64,000 nt of DNA from Candidatus Gastranaerophilales bacterium (GTDB taxonomy: Bacteria; Cyanobacteriota; Vampirovibrionia; Gastranaerophilales; Gastranaerophilaceae), in the NCBI GenBank assembly GCA_944324255.1, contig CALUVM010000004.1, forward strand, positions 1 to 64,000. Direction: 5' to 3'. Positions 26,563-35,802 of the stretch are shown here, one piece after another. A model generated the notes under the pieces. That model was not told where the DNA came from and made no database searches. It saw only the letters and a list, made by a program, of their open reading frames with translations. The position numbers and the translations under genes were made by a program. Within the stretch, counting starts at the first letter, position 1, and each line of letters opens with the position of its first letter.

Positions 26563-27943
26563 ATGCCAGATATTTTTGTAATGTTGCTTTATCAAAAACT
26601 TCTATACTATCCCTTGAATGAATAAATACCAGACATGAAATTAAACTCTTGAATGACTGAAAATCTTCATAAGCGAGTTTTTGTCTTAAATCAGTCATAT
26701 TGTTCGCCATAAATTCAGTAATAACAGTCTTATCGTTATAATAAAGTTCTGATAAAAACTCAAAAGCTTCCCGTGTCTTAATCCCTTCAAGGTAGATTAT
26801 ATCAGGAGATTGAAATTCAACATACCTCAAAGCTTTATCCATATTAAAACCGATATTCTCATTGAGTTCACACTGATTTATATGTTTTAATTCATACTTG
26901 GCAATAGACTCAATTGTCATAATATTCTTTTTCTGTTCGGCTATTTCCATTAAAAGCGAATATATAATATGAGTTTTACCGCTTAACGGGGAGCCGCACA
27001 CAAGTATAATCCCCGGAGTTTCAAGCGCACTCAAAAGAACCCCGCAGGATTTTTCATCAGGTATTATCTGTTCTAATTTCTTTGGAGGTTTATAAATTTT
27101 TAAAGAAATTCTCTCGCCCATAATAGTCGGGAAACAAGATACAGAAGCTATTAAAATTGTATTATCTACCTTAAAGCACAATTTTCCTAACTGAGGAATT
27201 TCACATACAGAAGGGTCTAAATTTGATAAAGTCTTGAGTTTAGCTACAAAAGCCGAATTCAAAATTGAAGGAATAGTTCCCTTATCCAGAGATTCCCCGC
27301 ACTGCTTAAAAACAACCTTAAGCCCTTCTTCTGACTGTTCAAAGTTCAATTCATGCACATCTTCAATAATAGCCTGTTTCAGAATAGCTCTTATCACCCT
27401 CGGGATATGCTCTTCACCTGAATCCTCTTTATGCAGTTCCTCCGTCCAGTCAAAATTTTCTCCCTCATTTGTCAGAACAATACTTTCAACAGTATCAGCC
27501 ACCTTATAATATTCATCAATCTTTTTTATTATACTGGCTTCCGATGCTATAACAGGCTCGATAGAGCATTCCGCTGTTTCTATAACCTTATCAATCGCAA
27601 ACAAATCCAACGGATCTGCCATTGCTACCGTCAAAATTTCTTCTATTTTGAATAAAGGTAAAATCCTGTATCTCCTTGCGTCCGCAAAGTTTATAAACTC
27701 AAAACATTTTGGATCCGGTGAATAATCTTCTAAATTTACATACGGAATGTGCAGTTTTGATTCCAAAAATTTTAGTAGTTTATCTTCCGAAAGTATGCCG
27801 GAATTAATCAATGCCTGCCCGATATTGATATTCTGAACATTAGCTAGCTCTTCCGCTTTCTCCAACGTTTCATAAGAAACAATGCCATCTCTTACAAGTT
27901 CATATTTTAGTTTTTCTAATGTTTTATTATTTACCGTTTCCAT
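26561..27943 (-). CDS. GspE/PilB-like secretion ATPase with degenerate active site
   Basis: A 460-residue protein. Residues ~15-145 form the T2SSE/MshE N-terminal domain (GQALINSGILSEDKLLKFLESKLHIPYVNLEDY; PLFKIEEILTVAMADPLD). The C-terminal half follows the type II/IV secretion ATPase layout, including FPTIMGERISLKI (about 271-283). The Walker A is CGSPLSGKTH (316-325) rather than GPTGSGKTT, and the Walker B region reads DIIYLEGIKTREAF (381-394) where GEIRD-ET is expected. The CxxC zinc module is absent. It may be a regulatory or inactive paralogue of PilB. No other pilus or secretion genes adjoin it. Confidence 0.72.
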   Translation of the reverse strand: METVNNKTLEKLKYELVRDGIVSYETLEKAEELANVQNINIGQALINSGILSEDKLLKFLESKLHIPYVNLEDYSPDPKCFEFINFADARRYRILPLFKIEEILTVAMADPLDLFAIDKVIETAECSIEPVIASEASIIKKIDEYYKVADTVESIVLTNEGENFDWTEELHKEDSGEEHIPRVIRAILKQAIIEDVHELNFEQSEEGLKVVFKQCGESLDKGTIPSILNSAFVAKLKTLSNLDPSVCEIPQLGKLCFKVDNTILIASVSCFPTIMGERISLKIYKPPKKLEQIIPDEKSCGVLLSALETPGIILVCGSPLSGKTHIIYSLLMEIAEQKKNIMTIESIAKYELKHINQCELNENIGFNMDKALRYVEFQSPDIIYLEGIKTREAFEFLSELYYNDKTVITEFMANNMTDLRQKLAYEDFQSFKSLISCLVFIHSRDSIEVFDKATLQKYLA

Positions 27944-27958
27944 TTTTTATATCCTTTT

Positions 27959-28174
27959 GTCGGGAGACATTCCTCTGAACTACTAATCTATTTTATTATA
28001 CCCTGCCTCCCTCTGCTGACCGCCTTCGAATTGGTTCACGCCGGTGGGTTTATTCCTGTCGGGAGACATTTCCTCTAAACTACTAATCTATTTTATTATA
28101 CCCTGCCTCCCTCTGCTGACCGCCTTCGAATTGGTTCACGCCGGTGGGTTTATTCCTGTCGGGAGACATTTCCT
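27959..28174. repeat. tandem ~100-bp repeat (2.2 copies)
   Basis: Copy 1 (27959-28057) and copy 2 (28058-28157) are nearly identical, differing by a one-base insertion and one substitution; a third partial copy (28158-28174) repeats the first 17 bases. Each unit begins GTCGGGAGACATTTCCT and contains CTGCCTCCCTCTGCTGAC and TTGGTTCACGCCGG. No ORF runs through it. A diverged inverted homologue lies at about 34625-34716. Confidence 0.9.
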
Positions 28175-28175
28175 T

Positions 28176-28208
28176 ATTCACCTAGTCACTAGTCACTAGT
28201 CACTAGTC
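28176..28208. repeat. short tandem array, TAGTCAC heptamers
   Basis: Four near-perfect heptamers in (C)TAGTCAC orientation follow directly after the 100-bp tandem repeat and end just before the response regulator stop codon at 28219. Confidence 0.75.
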
Positions 28209-28218
28209 CCCAGCTCAC

Positions 28219-28584
28219 TCATTCTCCCAAATATTCCTGAACCTTCTTAACTATTTGATCCAAATCAAAAGGTTTTGTTATATATTCATTAACCCCGGTT
28301 TCCTCGCCAATCATCTTATCTTCTAGCTGAGAACGAGCAGTAACCATTATTATAGGGATATCTTTGTATTTGTTATCATATTTAAGAAGCCTGCTGATTT
28401 TGTACCCGTTAATCTTTGGCATCATAACGTCCAAAATTATTAAATCCGGCATTATCTCTTTAGCAAGTCTTAGCCCGTCTTCACCGTTAAAAGCGGTATA
28501 ACACGTAAAACCGGAGACTTCCAGCACGAATTTCAGACTTTCTACAATATCCTGTTCATCATCAACTATAAGAATCTTTTTCAT
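28219..28584 (-). CDS. single-domain response regulator
   Basis: A 121-residue receiver domain only: acidic pair D8-D9, phosphoacceptor D52 in LIILDVMMP, and K104 in YITKPFD. No output domain follows, so it acts like CheY/Spo0F by protein contact or phosphotransfer. The ATG at 28584 has GGAGAGG upstream and lies inside the 3' end of the histidine kinase gene (23-bp overlap), which makes that kinase the likely partner. Confidence 0.92.
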   Translation of the reverse strand: MKKILIVDDEQDIVESLKFVLEVSGFTCYTAFNGEDGLRLAKEIMPDLIILDVMMPKINGYKISRLLKYDNKYKDIPIIMVTARSQLEDKMIGEETGVNEYITKPFDLDQIVKKVQEYLGE

Positions 28585-30571
28585 GCACCTCTCCTTCAAT
28601 CTCGTATGAAAACATTATATCACATTTTCCGTACCGATTCTCGTTTTGGCTTACCAATGTATCTATTTTCTTCTTCAAAAATTCGCAGGAAGGCTTATCC
28701 CCATCCATTACTATCATAGACAGTGTAGTTAAACCGTTTTCTTTCTCAATAAGAGAATTAGACATATAAGTTTTATTCAGAAGATTTTCTTCCTTCATCA
28801 AACTGTCAATAATTTCATCTGTTGATTTTATCTTAATTACTGCAGCGGTTGTTCCGCTTGAACGGGCTTTTTGGATAAGCTGTTTTTTAATCATATTGAA
28901 ATTGCTCTTATCATTTGCAACAGGAATAACAAAATAGAATCGAGAGCCTTTATTAACTTCGCTGTCGCACCAGATTGCACCGTTATGAGATTCCATAAGC
29001 TGTCTTGCTATCGGAAGCCCCAAACCTGTTCCGCCGACTTTGCGGGATAAAGAGTTTTCTATCTGGGCAAATTTATCAAACACATGGTTCAAATCTTTAC
29101 GTTCTATACCGATACCGTGGTCTTCTACACAAACCTGAAGATAGTTGCCCTGAAGTTTTTTAATATCTTCTTCAAAGCAGTGGTCGTACTGTAATTCTCT
29201 TGCATTAACAACTTTTGAGGTAATCTCTATCTGCCCTGCGGAGGGTGTAAATTTTATCGCATTAGAAACCAGATTCGTAAGAACCTGCTCAAGCCTGTTT
29301 GTATCAGCATAAATCTCAACAGAATCCCCTATCGGCTCATATTTGATAATTAAATTTTTTTCTTTAGCAACTTCGGTCAGGTTAGTTTTTACGTACTCAA
29401 TAACCGGTTCAATATGAGTCAGTTCAAATTTGAAATCCATTTTTCCTGCTTCAATTTTAGAAATATCCAGAAGGTCATTAATAATTCCGGAAAGCCTTGT
29501 TGCATTACGTTTACCCATAGAAACAAATTTTTCTATATTTTCAGTCATTTCGCCGGCTTTCCCGCTCAAAATAATATCCATAGCATTTTTGATTGCAGTC
29601 AGCGGTGTTCTAAGCTCATGGGAAACTATAGAAATAAATTCCGATTTTAAACGTTCAAGCTTTTGCAGTTTTCTGTTAGTTGCTTTTAATTCCTGAGTAA
29701 ATGACGCACTCTGAAGAGGAATAGTCACCTGTTGAACAAGCGTCTGAAAGCAGGTTGCATCCTCTGTTGTAAAAGGTTTTTCTCTATATATTTCCGTAAA
29801 CCCGAAAAACTCATCATTAAGCATAATCGGTGAAAACATATTATCATACCGGAGAACGGAAAAATCATATTCATCTATATTATGCTTAATATTTTTTTCT
29901 ATTTTAAGATTACCTATTTTAATATCATACGGAGGGTCGGAAAGAATAGATTTGTAACTCAAAATCGCTCTTAGTTTTAAAGCTTCAAGCAGTCTGTCGG
30001 AAATCTTATTAACAGAATTTATTATAAGAACCGGCTCCCTTTCCGAACGAAACATTAAGGTGCAGGATAAATCAAAATTTAACGATTTTTCAATCCCTTC
30101 AATCATAATTTTTATCAGTTTGTCCTTATCAAGTGAGCCAGCCAGCTGGGAACTTGTATTATACAGAACATTCAGCTGATATAAACTTCTTGCCAGTTCC
30201 TGATTTGAACGTGCCATTTTTAAAAGAGATTGTCTGGTTTTTAAAGCAGAATCAATAGTCGCTGATAAAAGCTTTTTATCAATAGGCGTCTTAATAAACA
30301 GATTAGCATTGTGCGTAACGTCTTTGTTATGCGGAATTTCGCCCAGAATGAGCAGAATAACAACAGGATATTGTTTAATTTTGCGGCATAAAGGCTTAAG
30401 GTCAATACCCTGAATATCACCATCAATAATGACAATATCAGGTTCTTCAACCTTAAGAGCATCAAAAATCATTGTTTCATCATTTGTTGATATCACCTCG
30501 TCTGATGAAAAAACTTCCTTGATAACTTTTTCTTTTTCACTATCCTCACTAATCAACAAAAACTTTGTCAT
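28562..30571 (-). CDS. hybrid histidine kinase: receiver-like, GAF, HisKA, HATPase
   Basis: A 669-residue soluble protein without membrane segments. Residues 1-112 form a receiver-like domain with D50 in IIDGDIQG; 135-290 a GAF-like sensor; HisKA with phosphoacceptor H318 in FISIVSHELRTPL; HATPase_c with NAIKF, DHGIGI and GGTGLGLPIA. About 110 residues follow the ATPase, ending near residue 669, and are not assigned. The design implies cytoplasmic sensing and phosphorelay to the coupled response regulator. A TTTACA-16-TATTAT promoter ends 6 nt before the ATG, so the mRNA may be leaderless. Confidence 0.9.
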   Translation of the reverse strand: MTKFLLISEDSEKEKVIKEVFSSDEVISTNDETMIFDALKVEEPDIVIIDGDIQGIDLKPLCRKIKQYPVVILLILGEIPHNKDVTHNANLFIKTPIDKKLLSATIDSALKTRQSLLKMARSNQELARSLYQLNVLYNTSSQLAGSLDKDKLIKIMIEGIEKSLNFDLSCTLMFRSEREPVLIINSVNKISDRLLEALKLRAILSYKSILSDPPYDIKIGNLKIEKNIKHNIDEYDFSVLRYDNMFSPIMLNDEFFGFTEIYREKPFTTEDATCFQTLVQQVTIPLQSASFTQELKATNRKLQKLERLKSEFISIVSHELRTPLTAIKNAMDIILSGKAGEMTENIEKFVSMGKRNATRLSGIINDLLDISKIEAGKMDFKFELTHIEPVIEYVKTNLTEVAKEKNLIIKYEPIGDSVEIYADTNRLEQVLTNLVSNAIKFTPSAGQIEITSKVVNARELQYDHCFEEDIKKLQGNYLQVCVEDHGIGIERKDLNHVFDKFAQIENSLSRKVGGTGLGLPIARQLMESHNGAIWCDSEVNKGSRFYFVIPVANDKSNFNMIKKQLIQKARSSGTTAAVIKIKSTDEIIDSLMKEENLLNKTYMSNSLIEKENGLTTLSMIVMDGDKPSCEFLKKKIDTLVSQNENRYGKCDIMFSYEIEGEVHEKDSYS

Positions 30572-30577
30572 AACTAT

Positions 30578-30605
30578 ATAATAGCAGAAAAGGGGTAAAT
30601 GTAAA
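30578..30605 (-). promoter_or_regulatory. histidine kinase promoter, probably leaderless
   Basis: Minus strand: TTTACA (30605-30600), 16-nt spacer, TATTAT (30583-30578), then 6 nt to the ATG at 30571; no Shine-Dalgarno. Confidence 0.55.
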
Positions 30606-30618
30606 ATTATGATCGGGA

Positions 30619-30675
30619 ATTAGTGGCTGGGAAATAGTGACTAGTGAATAGGGGTATAAGTAAATAGGGGATTAG
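30619..30675. repeat. degenerate TAGTGACTAGTGA-type array
   Basis: Degenerate heptamer units in GTGACTA orientation, opposite to the array at 28176, within the 30572-30767 gap between the PHP gene stop and the kinase start. The two arrays thus bracket the two-component gene pair in inverted orientation. Nothing else was recognised in the gap. Confidence 0.55.
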
Positions 30676-30767
30676 AAAACATCTTTCTGAGGTTTTAGCC
30701 GAAAAATCGCAATATATGGAAACTTCTGCCGCTAACCCTTGTGATAAATCAAAAGCAGGATAAATGC

Positions 30768-31601
30768 TTACGGATTTAATATTGTTAAACATTTTGAATC
30801 TACAGGCTTATACTCCGTATTTAATTTCCCGAGAGGAATATCTTTATTTGCACCGTGATAATCGCTGCCGCCGGAAATCAAAAGATTGTTTGTTCGGGCA
30901 AAATTTACAAGAAAATTAATTTCATCAAAATTATATCTTGAGTAGTAGCATTCAAGACCTTGAATACCTGCGGATTTTAGGATTTCAAATTTTTTATAAA
31001 ATTCTTCAGAAGATATATGTCTTTCGCCTTCCCCGCCTAAAGGATGCGCCCAGATTGAAATCCCTCCTGCGGTTTTTATTGAATTTATCCCTTCGGCACC
31101 ATCAAATCTTGTATTACCTGTTTTACAACCGTCGAGATATTTTGCCATAGCATCCAGATTATTAGCGGCAAGCCCTCTTTTTACCAGAATATTCGCAAGA
31201 TGTGTTTTAACAACGCTCCTTCTTGAATATAACCAGTTAAGCTCATCCGGAGTAAGGCTGATTCCGTGAACTGTTTTTAAATACTCGATTCTGGTTTCAA
31301 GCTTTTTGCGGCGCAAAACTTTTCCCTTCTCAATAAGAGATTTAAGCCGGAGATTTTCAGGGTCGCAATAATACCCCAAAATATGACATTTCACATCCTC
31401 TGCTTTACAAGTCAGCTCCACTGCCGGAATAAACCGGATATTTGAAGGTACAAGCTTTTTCATCTCAAGACAGCCTTCAATAGTATCATGATCAGAGAGT
31501 GCAAATATATCCACCCCCGCAGATATAATATTTTTTATTAAATTCTCTATTGAATCACTTCCGTCAGAAAAATTGCTATGTATATGTAAATCGGCTTTCA
31601 T
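30768..31601 (-). CDS. PHP-domain metal-dependent phosphoesterase
   Basis: A 277-residue protein with the PHP metal-binding motifs in order: DLHIHSNFSDGSDS at the N-terminus, ALSDHDT near 37-43, a central HxxG region, and SGGSDYHG near 250. Family members include histidinol-phosphatase-like enzymes and RNase AM (oligoribonucleotide 5'-phosphatase, YciV type), to which length and motif layout are closest. The ATG at 31601 is chosen; a TATAAT lies 6 nt upstream of it and there is no Shine-Dalgarno. It follows sulP by 29 bp. Confidence 0.8.
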   Translation of the reverse strand: MKADLHIHSNFSDGSDSIENLIKNIISAGVDIFALSDHDTIEGCLEMKKLVPSNIRFIPAVELTCKAEDVKCHILGYYCDPENLRLKSLIEKGKVLRRKKLETRIEYLKTVHGISLTPDELNWLYSRRSVVKTHLANILVKRGLAANNLDAMAKYLDGCKTGNTRFDGAEGINSIKTAGGISIWAHPLGGEGERHISSEEFYKKFEILKSAGIQGLECYYSRYNFDEINFLVNFARTNNLLISGGSDYHGANKDIPLGKLNTEYKPVDSKCLTILNP

Positions 31602-31630
31602 AATTGAATTATACAATAAAATACATTGAA

Positions 31631-33262
31631 TTATTTATCCCAAAAATGTTTCTTTTTAACTTTATTTTTCAAACATTCTTTAGCAAAATCTATAGCAGCA
31701 ACTTCGGTAAAGAAAACTTTATCTTCACCGATTTGGGAAATAATTCCGTGGTCGGTTAATTGCTTTTTCAATTCTTCATTATTTATTACAAGAATAATTT
31801 TAACTTTTTGAGCCTGAAGTCTTATTATAATATCTTCCAGCGCAAAAATTGCGGAAATATCAAGCATCTCTTCCGCAGAATAATCCAGTATAAGATATTT
31901 TGTACCCCAAACATCTTCAAATTGTGAAATAAGCTGGGTGGCAGAACCAAAGAAAAACTGCCCGTCAATATGTACTACTCTGATTTTGTGTTTGTAGTCT
32001 TTTTCAAGAAGTTTTTCAAGTTTAATTATATCTTTATCATAAACAGTTTTTTGAACGAGTTTTGTCTTATCGGCAGTTCTTTTTGCATAAAGAAGGGCTG
32101 CACAGGTTATTCCCGCACCGACTGCCACAATAAGATTATAAAATACGGTTAATAAAAATACCAGAATTAAGACATACAAATCATCTTTAGGAGCATATTT
32201 TATTGCTTTGAGCAGTTTCACATCAATAATATCATACCCGATTTTAATTAATATTCCGGCAAGAACCGCAAGCGGAATTTGAGCTGCAAAATCCGAAAAT
32301 ACAAAAATTAAAAGCAATAAAATCAACGGATTAATAATAGCAGTAAGTTTTGTTGTGGAGCCTGAATTAATAGCAGCAACCGTCCTCATGGTAGCAGCAG
32401 AACCCGGCAGACATCCTGTAAAAGCACAGAACATATTCCCTATTCCCTGCCCGATTAACATTTTTTTAGTAGAAGTTTTTGTTTTCATTAAAGAGTCCGC
32501 AACCAGAACCGTTAAAAGGCTTTCGGAAGATAATACAATCGCAAGCATTACGGCATAATGGAAATAGGTTATTACAGAATAAAGGTCAGCTTTTGGTAAA
32601 GTAAGCGCAGGCATTGTAACCGAAATCTGAGAAATTCTTTCAACATTAAGCCCCGTCTTAATTGATATAAAAGTACACACAACAAGTGCTATAGCCTGTG
32701 ACGGAATAATTTTATTAAACTTTTTAGGTATGGCAAAGACTATAATTAAAGTTATTATCCCGATAAAAAGTGCATCTTGATTAATTGAAGCAAGATTCTT
32801 AAAAATTGCGGTCACGCTTGTTATCGTATTAGACATAACAGGACAGCCCATCAGAGGATTAATCTGCATAATTATAATAATTGTTCCGATACCGTTCATA
32901 AAACCGGAAATAACGGGATACGGGACATATTTAACAATTGTACCTAAAGATGTCAAACCGAGAATAATCTGAAGAATCCCAGCTATCAAGATTGTTAAAA
33001 TAACAGTCGGGATATCAGCATGCAATGCGTGCATAATTGATGCAATAACAATTGTTACAGGGCCGGTTATACCGGATACCAGAGGGACTTTGCTTCCGAA
33101 AAGTCCTGCTATAAAACACAGTATTATTGCCCCCCAAACACCTGCACTTGCTCCGAAACCGGTTGCCACACCAAATGCCAGAGCCTGCGGAAGAGCGACA
33201 ATTGCAGAATTGAGTCCGCCTAATATATCACCTGCAAAAATTTTCAATCTGGTTTTTATCAT
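31631..33262 (-). CDS. SulP-family anion transporter with STAS domain
   Basis: A 543-residue protein: a polytopic membrane region (residues ~10-395) with ALPQALAFGVATG (the SulP N-terminal motif) and GITGPVTIV, and a C-terminal STAS domain (~415-535) with LILDYSAEEMLDISAIFALEDI. SulP proteins move sulfate, bicarbonate or dicarboxylates; the substrate is not evident. A TAATAT sequence is 6 nt upstream of the ATG. It is divergent from hom. Confidence 0.9.
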   Translation of the reverse strand: MIKTRLKIFAGDILGGLNSAIVALPQALAFGVATGFGASAGVWGAIILCFIAGLFGSKVPLVSGITGPVTIVIASIMHALHADIPTVILTILIAGILQIILGLTSLGTIVKYVPYPVISGFMNGIGTIIIIMQINPLMGCPVMSNTITSVTAIFKNLASINQDALFIGIITLIIVFAIPKKFNKIIPSQAIALVVCTFISIKTGLNVERISQISVTMPALTLPKADLYSVITYFHYAVMLAIVLSSESLLTVLVADSLMKTKTSTKKMLIGQGIGNMFCAFTGCLPGSAATMRTVAAINSGSTTKLTAIINPLILLLLIFVFSDFAAQIPLAVLAGILIKIGYDIIDVKLLKAIKYAPKDDLYVLILVFLLTVFYNLIVAVGAGITCAALLYAKRTADKTKLVQKTVYDKDIIKLEKLLEKDYKHKIRVVHIDGQFFFGSATQLISQFEDVWGTKYLILDYSAEEMLDISAIFALEDIIIRLQAQKVKIILVINNEELKKQLTDHGIISQIGEDKVFFTEVAAIDFAKECLKNKVKKKHFWDK

Positions 33263-33334
33263 AAGACAATATTATCATAAATTTTTTAAAATTATCTGTT
33301 CAATAAAGTATTAATAACTTCCTAACTTCTATGA

Positions 33335-33340
33335 TATAAT
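33335..33340 (+). promoter_or_regulatory. -10 box of hom promoter
   Basis: A perfect TATAAT lies 22 nt upstream of the hom ATG, ahead of a GAAGGAG ribosome-binding site. The -35 is poor (TTAATA with an 18-nt spacer). It is shown as a typical leadered promoter in contrast to the leaderless ones in this window. Confidence 0.5.
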
Positions 33341-33362
33341 ACAGTCATTGAAGGAGAATTAT

Positions 33363-34619
33363 ATGTCTAAGTTGAGAGTTGGTCTAATCGGGTTTGGAAC
33401 TGTAGGAAGCGGCGTTTACAAAAGTCTAAGTTCCTTTGATAATGTTGAAATTGTGAAAATTGCGGTTAAAAACATTAATAAGCCCCGCTCAATTGAGCTT
33501 CCGGAAGGCATTCTTACCGATAACCCGTATGATATTACAAACGACCCTTCAATAGATGTTGTAGCAGAATTAATGGGCGGAGTTGAGCCTGCTTGGGATT
33601 ATATAAAAACAGCTATAGAAAACGGAAAACATATAGTTACGGCAAACAAAGAACTTCTTGCCAAACATGGCGAAGAACTGTTCAATCTTGCAGAAAAAAA
33701 TAATAGAGTTGTATTGTATGAAGCTGCAATTGCCGGAGGAATCCCGATAATTATGCCGGTAAAAACAATTCTTGCCGGAAATAGAATCAATAAAATTCAA
33801 GCAATCTTAAACGGAACAACAAACTATATCCTGACAAAGATGGATACTGATAATGCATCCTATGAAGAAGTCCTAAAAGAAGCGCAAACACTCGGATATG
33901 CAGAAACAGACCCGACAGGAGATGTTGAAGGGTTTGATGCTGCTTATAAAATAACTACTCTTGCGACAATAGCTTTCAAATCAAGAGTTAAGTTTGAAAA
34001 CGTATACAGAGAAGGAATTACAAAAATCAGAAAAGAAGATATCGCAAAGGCAAACGAACTCGGGTATAAGATTAAACTTATTGCAAATGCGACAATTGAT
34101 GAAAACAATAATGCTGATGTAAGAGTACATCCGATGCTTGTACCGAAAGACAGTATGCTTGCACATATTAACTATGTAACAAATGCTGTTTCCATCAGCG
34201 GTCATCCTATAGGAAACATCGTCCTTTCAGGTCCTGGCGCAGGAGAATTTCCGACAGCCAGTTCGGTAATCGGGGATATTCTTTCAATCGCAGCCGAATT
34301 CGGCAAGACGGATTATCTTCTTCCAATGATGAGATGCGGACATAATAAAACCGCTAATCCCGTCAGAATAGAAGACACTTACAATAAATACTATATATCT
34401 ATTACTGCACCTAATGCTATAGGTGTAATTGCCAAAATAGGTACAATTTGCGCAAACAAAAATGTCAGCGTATCCAGTATTCTGCAAAAAGGCGTATCGG
34501 AAGATAATACGGCAGAAATAACCGTAATTACGGAAACTTGTCTTGAAAAAAGTATAAGAGAAGTCGTTTCGGAACTGGATAATTGTAAGGTTAACAGCAT
34601 AATCAGGGTAGCGGGGTAA
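33363..34619 (+). CDS. hom: homoserine dehydrogenase
   Basis: A 418-residue enzyme: NAD(P)-binding GFGTVGSGVYK at the N-terminus, the catalytic region ANKELLAKHGEEL and YEAAIAGGIPII, NGTTNYILTKM, GYAETDPTGDVEGFDAAYK, and a C-terminal ACT domain (about 340-418: YISITAPNAIGVIAKIGTICA). It reduces aspartate semialdehyde to homoserine; the ACT domain suggests feedback by threonine. GAAGGAG precedes the ATG at 33363. It is followed by a repeat element and thrC. Confidence 0.96.
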   Translation: MSKLRVGLIGFGTVGSGVYKSLSSFDNVEIVKIAVKNINKPRSIELPEGILTDNPYDITNDPSIDVVAELMGGVEPAWDYIKTAIENGKHIVTANKELLAKHGEELFNLAEKNNRVVLYEAAIAGGIPIIMPVKTILAGNRINKIQAILNGTTNYILTKMDTDNASYEEVLKEAQTLGYAETDPTGDVEGFDAAYKITTLATIAFKSRVKFENVYREGITKIRKEDIAKANELGYKIKLIANATIDENNNADVRVHPMLVPKDSMLAHINYVTNAVSISGHPIGNIVLSGPGAGEFPTASSVIGDILSIAAEFGKTDYLLPMMRCGHNKTANPVRIEDTYNKYYISITAPNAIGVIAKIGTICANKNVSVSSILQKGVSEDNTAEITVITETCLEKSIREVVSELDNCKVNSIIRVAG

Positions 34620-34624
34620 GTATA

Positions 34625-34716
34625 CCAACCGGCATGAACCAACCGGAAGGCAGTCAGCAGAGGGAGACAAGGCAAAACAAAAGAAGTTAGTAATGAAAAC
34701 GAAATGTCTCCCGACA
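34625..34716. repeat. diverged inverted copy of the 100-bp repeat
   Basis: The sequence between hom and thrC aligns, reverse-complemented, to the 28.0-kb tandem repeat: it shares GGCRTGAACCAA, GTCAGCAGAGGGAG and AAATGTCTCCCGAC at the same spacing. The middle AT-rich part is diverged. It sits within what looks like a hom-thrC-proB operon, so it may be transcribed. Confidence 0.75.
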
Positions 34717-34740
34717 TAAGGTTTAAAAAAGGAAGGAACA

Positions 34741-35799
34741 ATGTATTATCAAGGATTAATTAATAAATATCGCAAATATCTGCCGGTCACAGATTCCACA
34801 CCGGTTATTACGCTTAATGAAGGAAACACTCCGCTTATTAAAGCTGATAATCTTGCTAAAAAAATAGGTTTAGAGTGCAATCTCTATTTAAAATTTGAAG
34901 GATCAAACCCGACGGGGAGTTTCAAAGACCGTGGTATGACAATGGCTGTAACCAAAGCCAAGGAAGCGGGAGCCGGAGCAATAATTTGTGCTTCTACCGG
35001 AAACACTTCCGCATCTGCTGCCGCATACGGAGCAAAAGCGGGAATCAAGACATTTGTACTCATTCCGGATGGTTATATTGCACTCGGGAAATTATCTCAA
35101 GCTATGATGTACGGTGCGGAAATTATTGCAATTCAGGGAAATTTTGACCGTGCACTTGAATGCGTAAGGGATATTTCGGAAAGATATCCGATTACATTAG
35201 TTAATTCAGTTAACCCGTATAGAATAGAAGGTCAAAAAACCGGAGCTTTTGAAATTTGCGATGCATTGGAAAAAGCGCCGGAATACCACTTCATACCGGT
35301 CGGAAATGCAGGAAATATTACTGCTTACTGGAAAGGGTACAGAGAGTATTTCAAAGAAGGAATAATTAAAAACCTTCCTAAGATGATGGGGTATGAAGCC
35401 GCAGGCTCTGCCGCTATTGTAAAGGGTGAGAGGATTATGAATCCTGAAACAATTGCAACCGCCATAAGAATCGGAAACCCTGCAAGCTGGACTCAAGCAG
35501 AAGCTGCAAGAGATGAAAGCAAGGGAAAAATCGGATGTGTTACTGATGAAAAGATTGTCGAAGCATATAAAATGATTGCTTCAACAGAAGGAATCCTTTG
35601 CGAACCGGCAAGTGCCGCATCAGTAGCCGGATTAATTCAGGCAAACTCTGAAGGTCTTGTAGAGCCGGAAACTGATATCGTTTGCATACTGACCGGAAAC
35701 GGACTTAAAGACCCCGATAATGCTATTAAGTATTCTAATGATGAAGTTAAAAAGACTTCTTCTGATTTAAATGATGTTTTGAGAGCTATGGGAATATAA
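34741..35799 (+). CDS. thrC: threonine synthase
   Basis: A 352-residue PLP enzyme: [24 protein letters not shown] with the PLP lysine, [18 protein letters not shown], and [12 protein letters not shown]. The short type (about 350 residues) of cyanobacteria, Gram-positives and archaea. It converts O-phosphohomoserine to threonine. AAGGAAGGAA precedes the ATG. No homoserine kinase gene (thrB) is in the window. Confidence 0.95.
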   Translation: MYYQGLINKYRKYLPVTDSTPVITLNEGNTPLIKADNLAKKIGLECNLYLKFEGSNPTGSFKDRGMTMAVTKAKEAGAGAIICASTGNTSASAAAYGAKAGIKTFVLIPDGYIALGKLSQAMMYGAEIIAIQGNFDRALECVRDISERYPITLVNSVNPYRIEGQKTGAFEICDALEKAPEYHFIPVGNAGNITAYWKGYREYFKEGIIKNLPKMMGYEAAGSAAIVKGERIMNPETIATAIRIGNPASWTQAEAARDESKGKIGCVTDEKIVEAYKMIASTEGILCEPASAASVAGLIQANSEGLVEPETDIVCILTGNGLKDPDNAIKYSNDEVKKTSSDLNDVLRAMGI

Positions 35800-35802
35800 A
35801 TT

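Noticed and set aside
28020-28050. tRNA T-arm-like TTCGAATT within the 100-bp repeat
   Set aside because: No acceptor, D-arm or anticodon arm can be built around it, and it recurs only as part of the tandem repeat.
30607-30792. 61-codon minus-strand ORF upstream of the histidine kinase
   Set aside because: It overlaps the PHP gene end, runs through the heptamer array, has no Shine-Dalgarno and has serine/tyrosine-rich random-looking composition.
34284-34741. Minus-strand ORFs over the hom 3' end and the hom-thrC gap
   Set aside because: They are antisense shadows of hom extended by chance through the repeat element, with no start signals.
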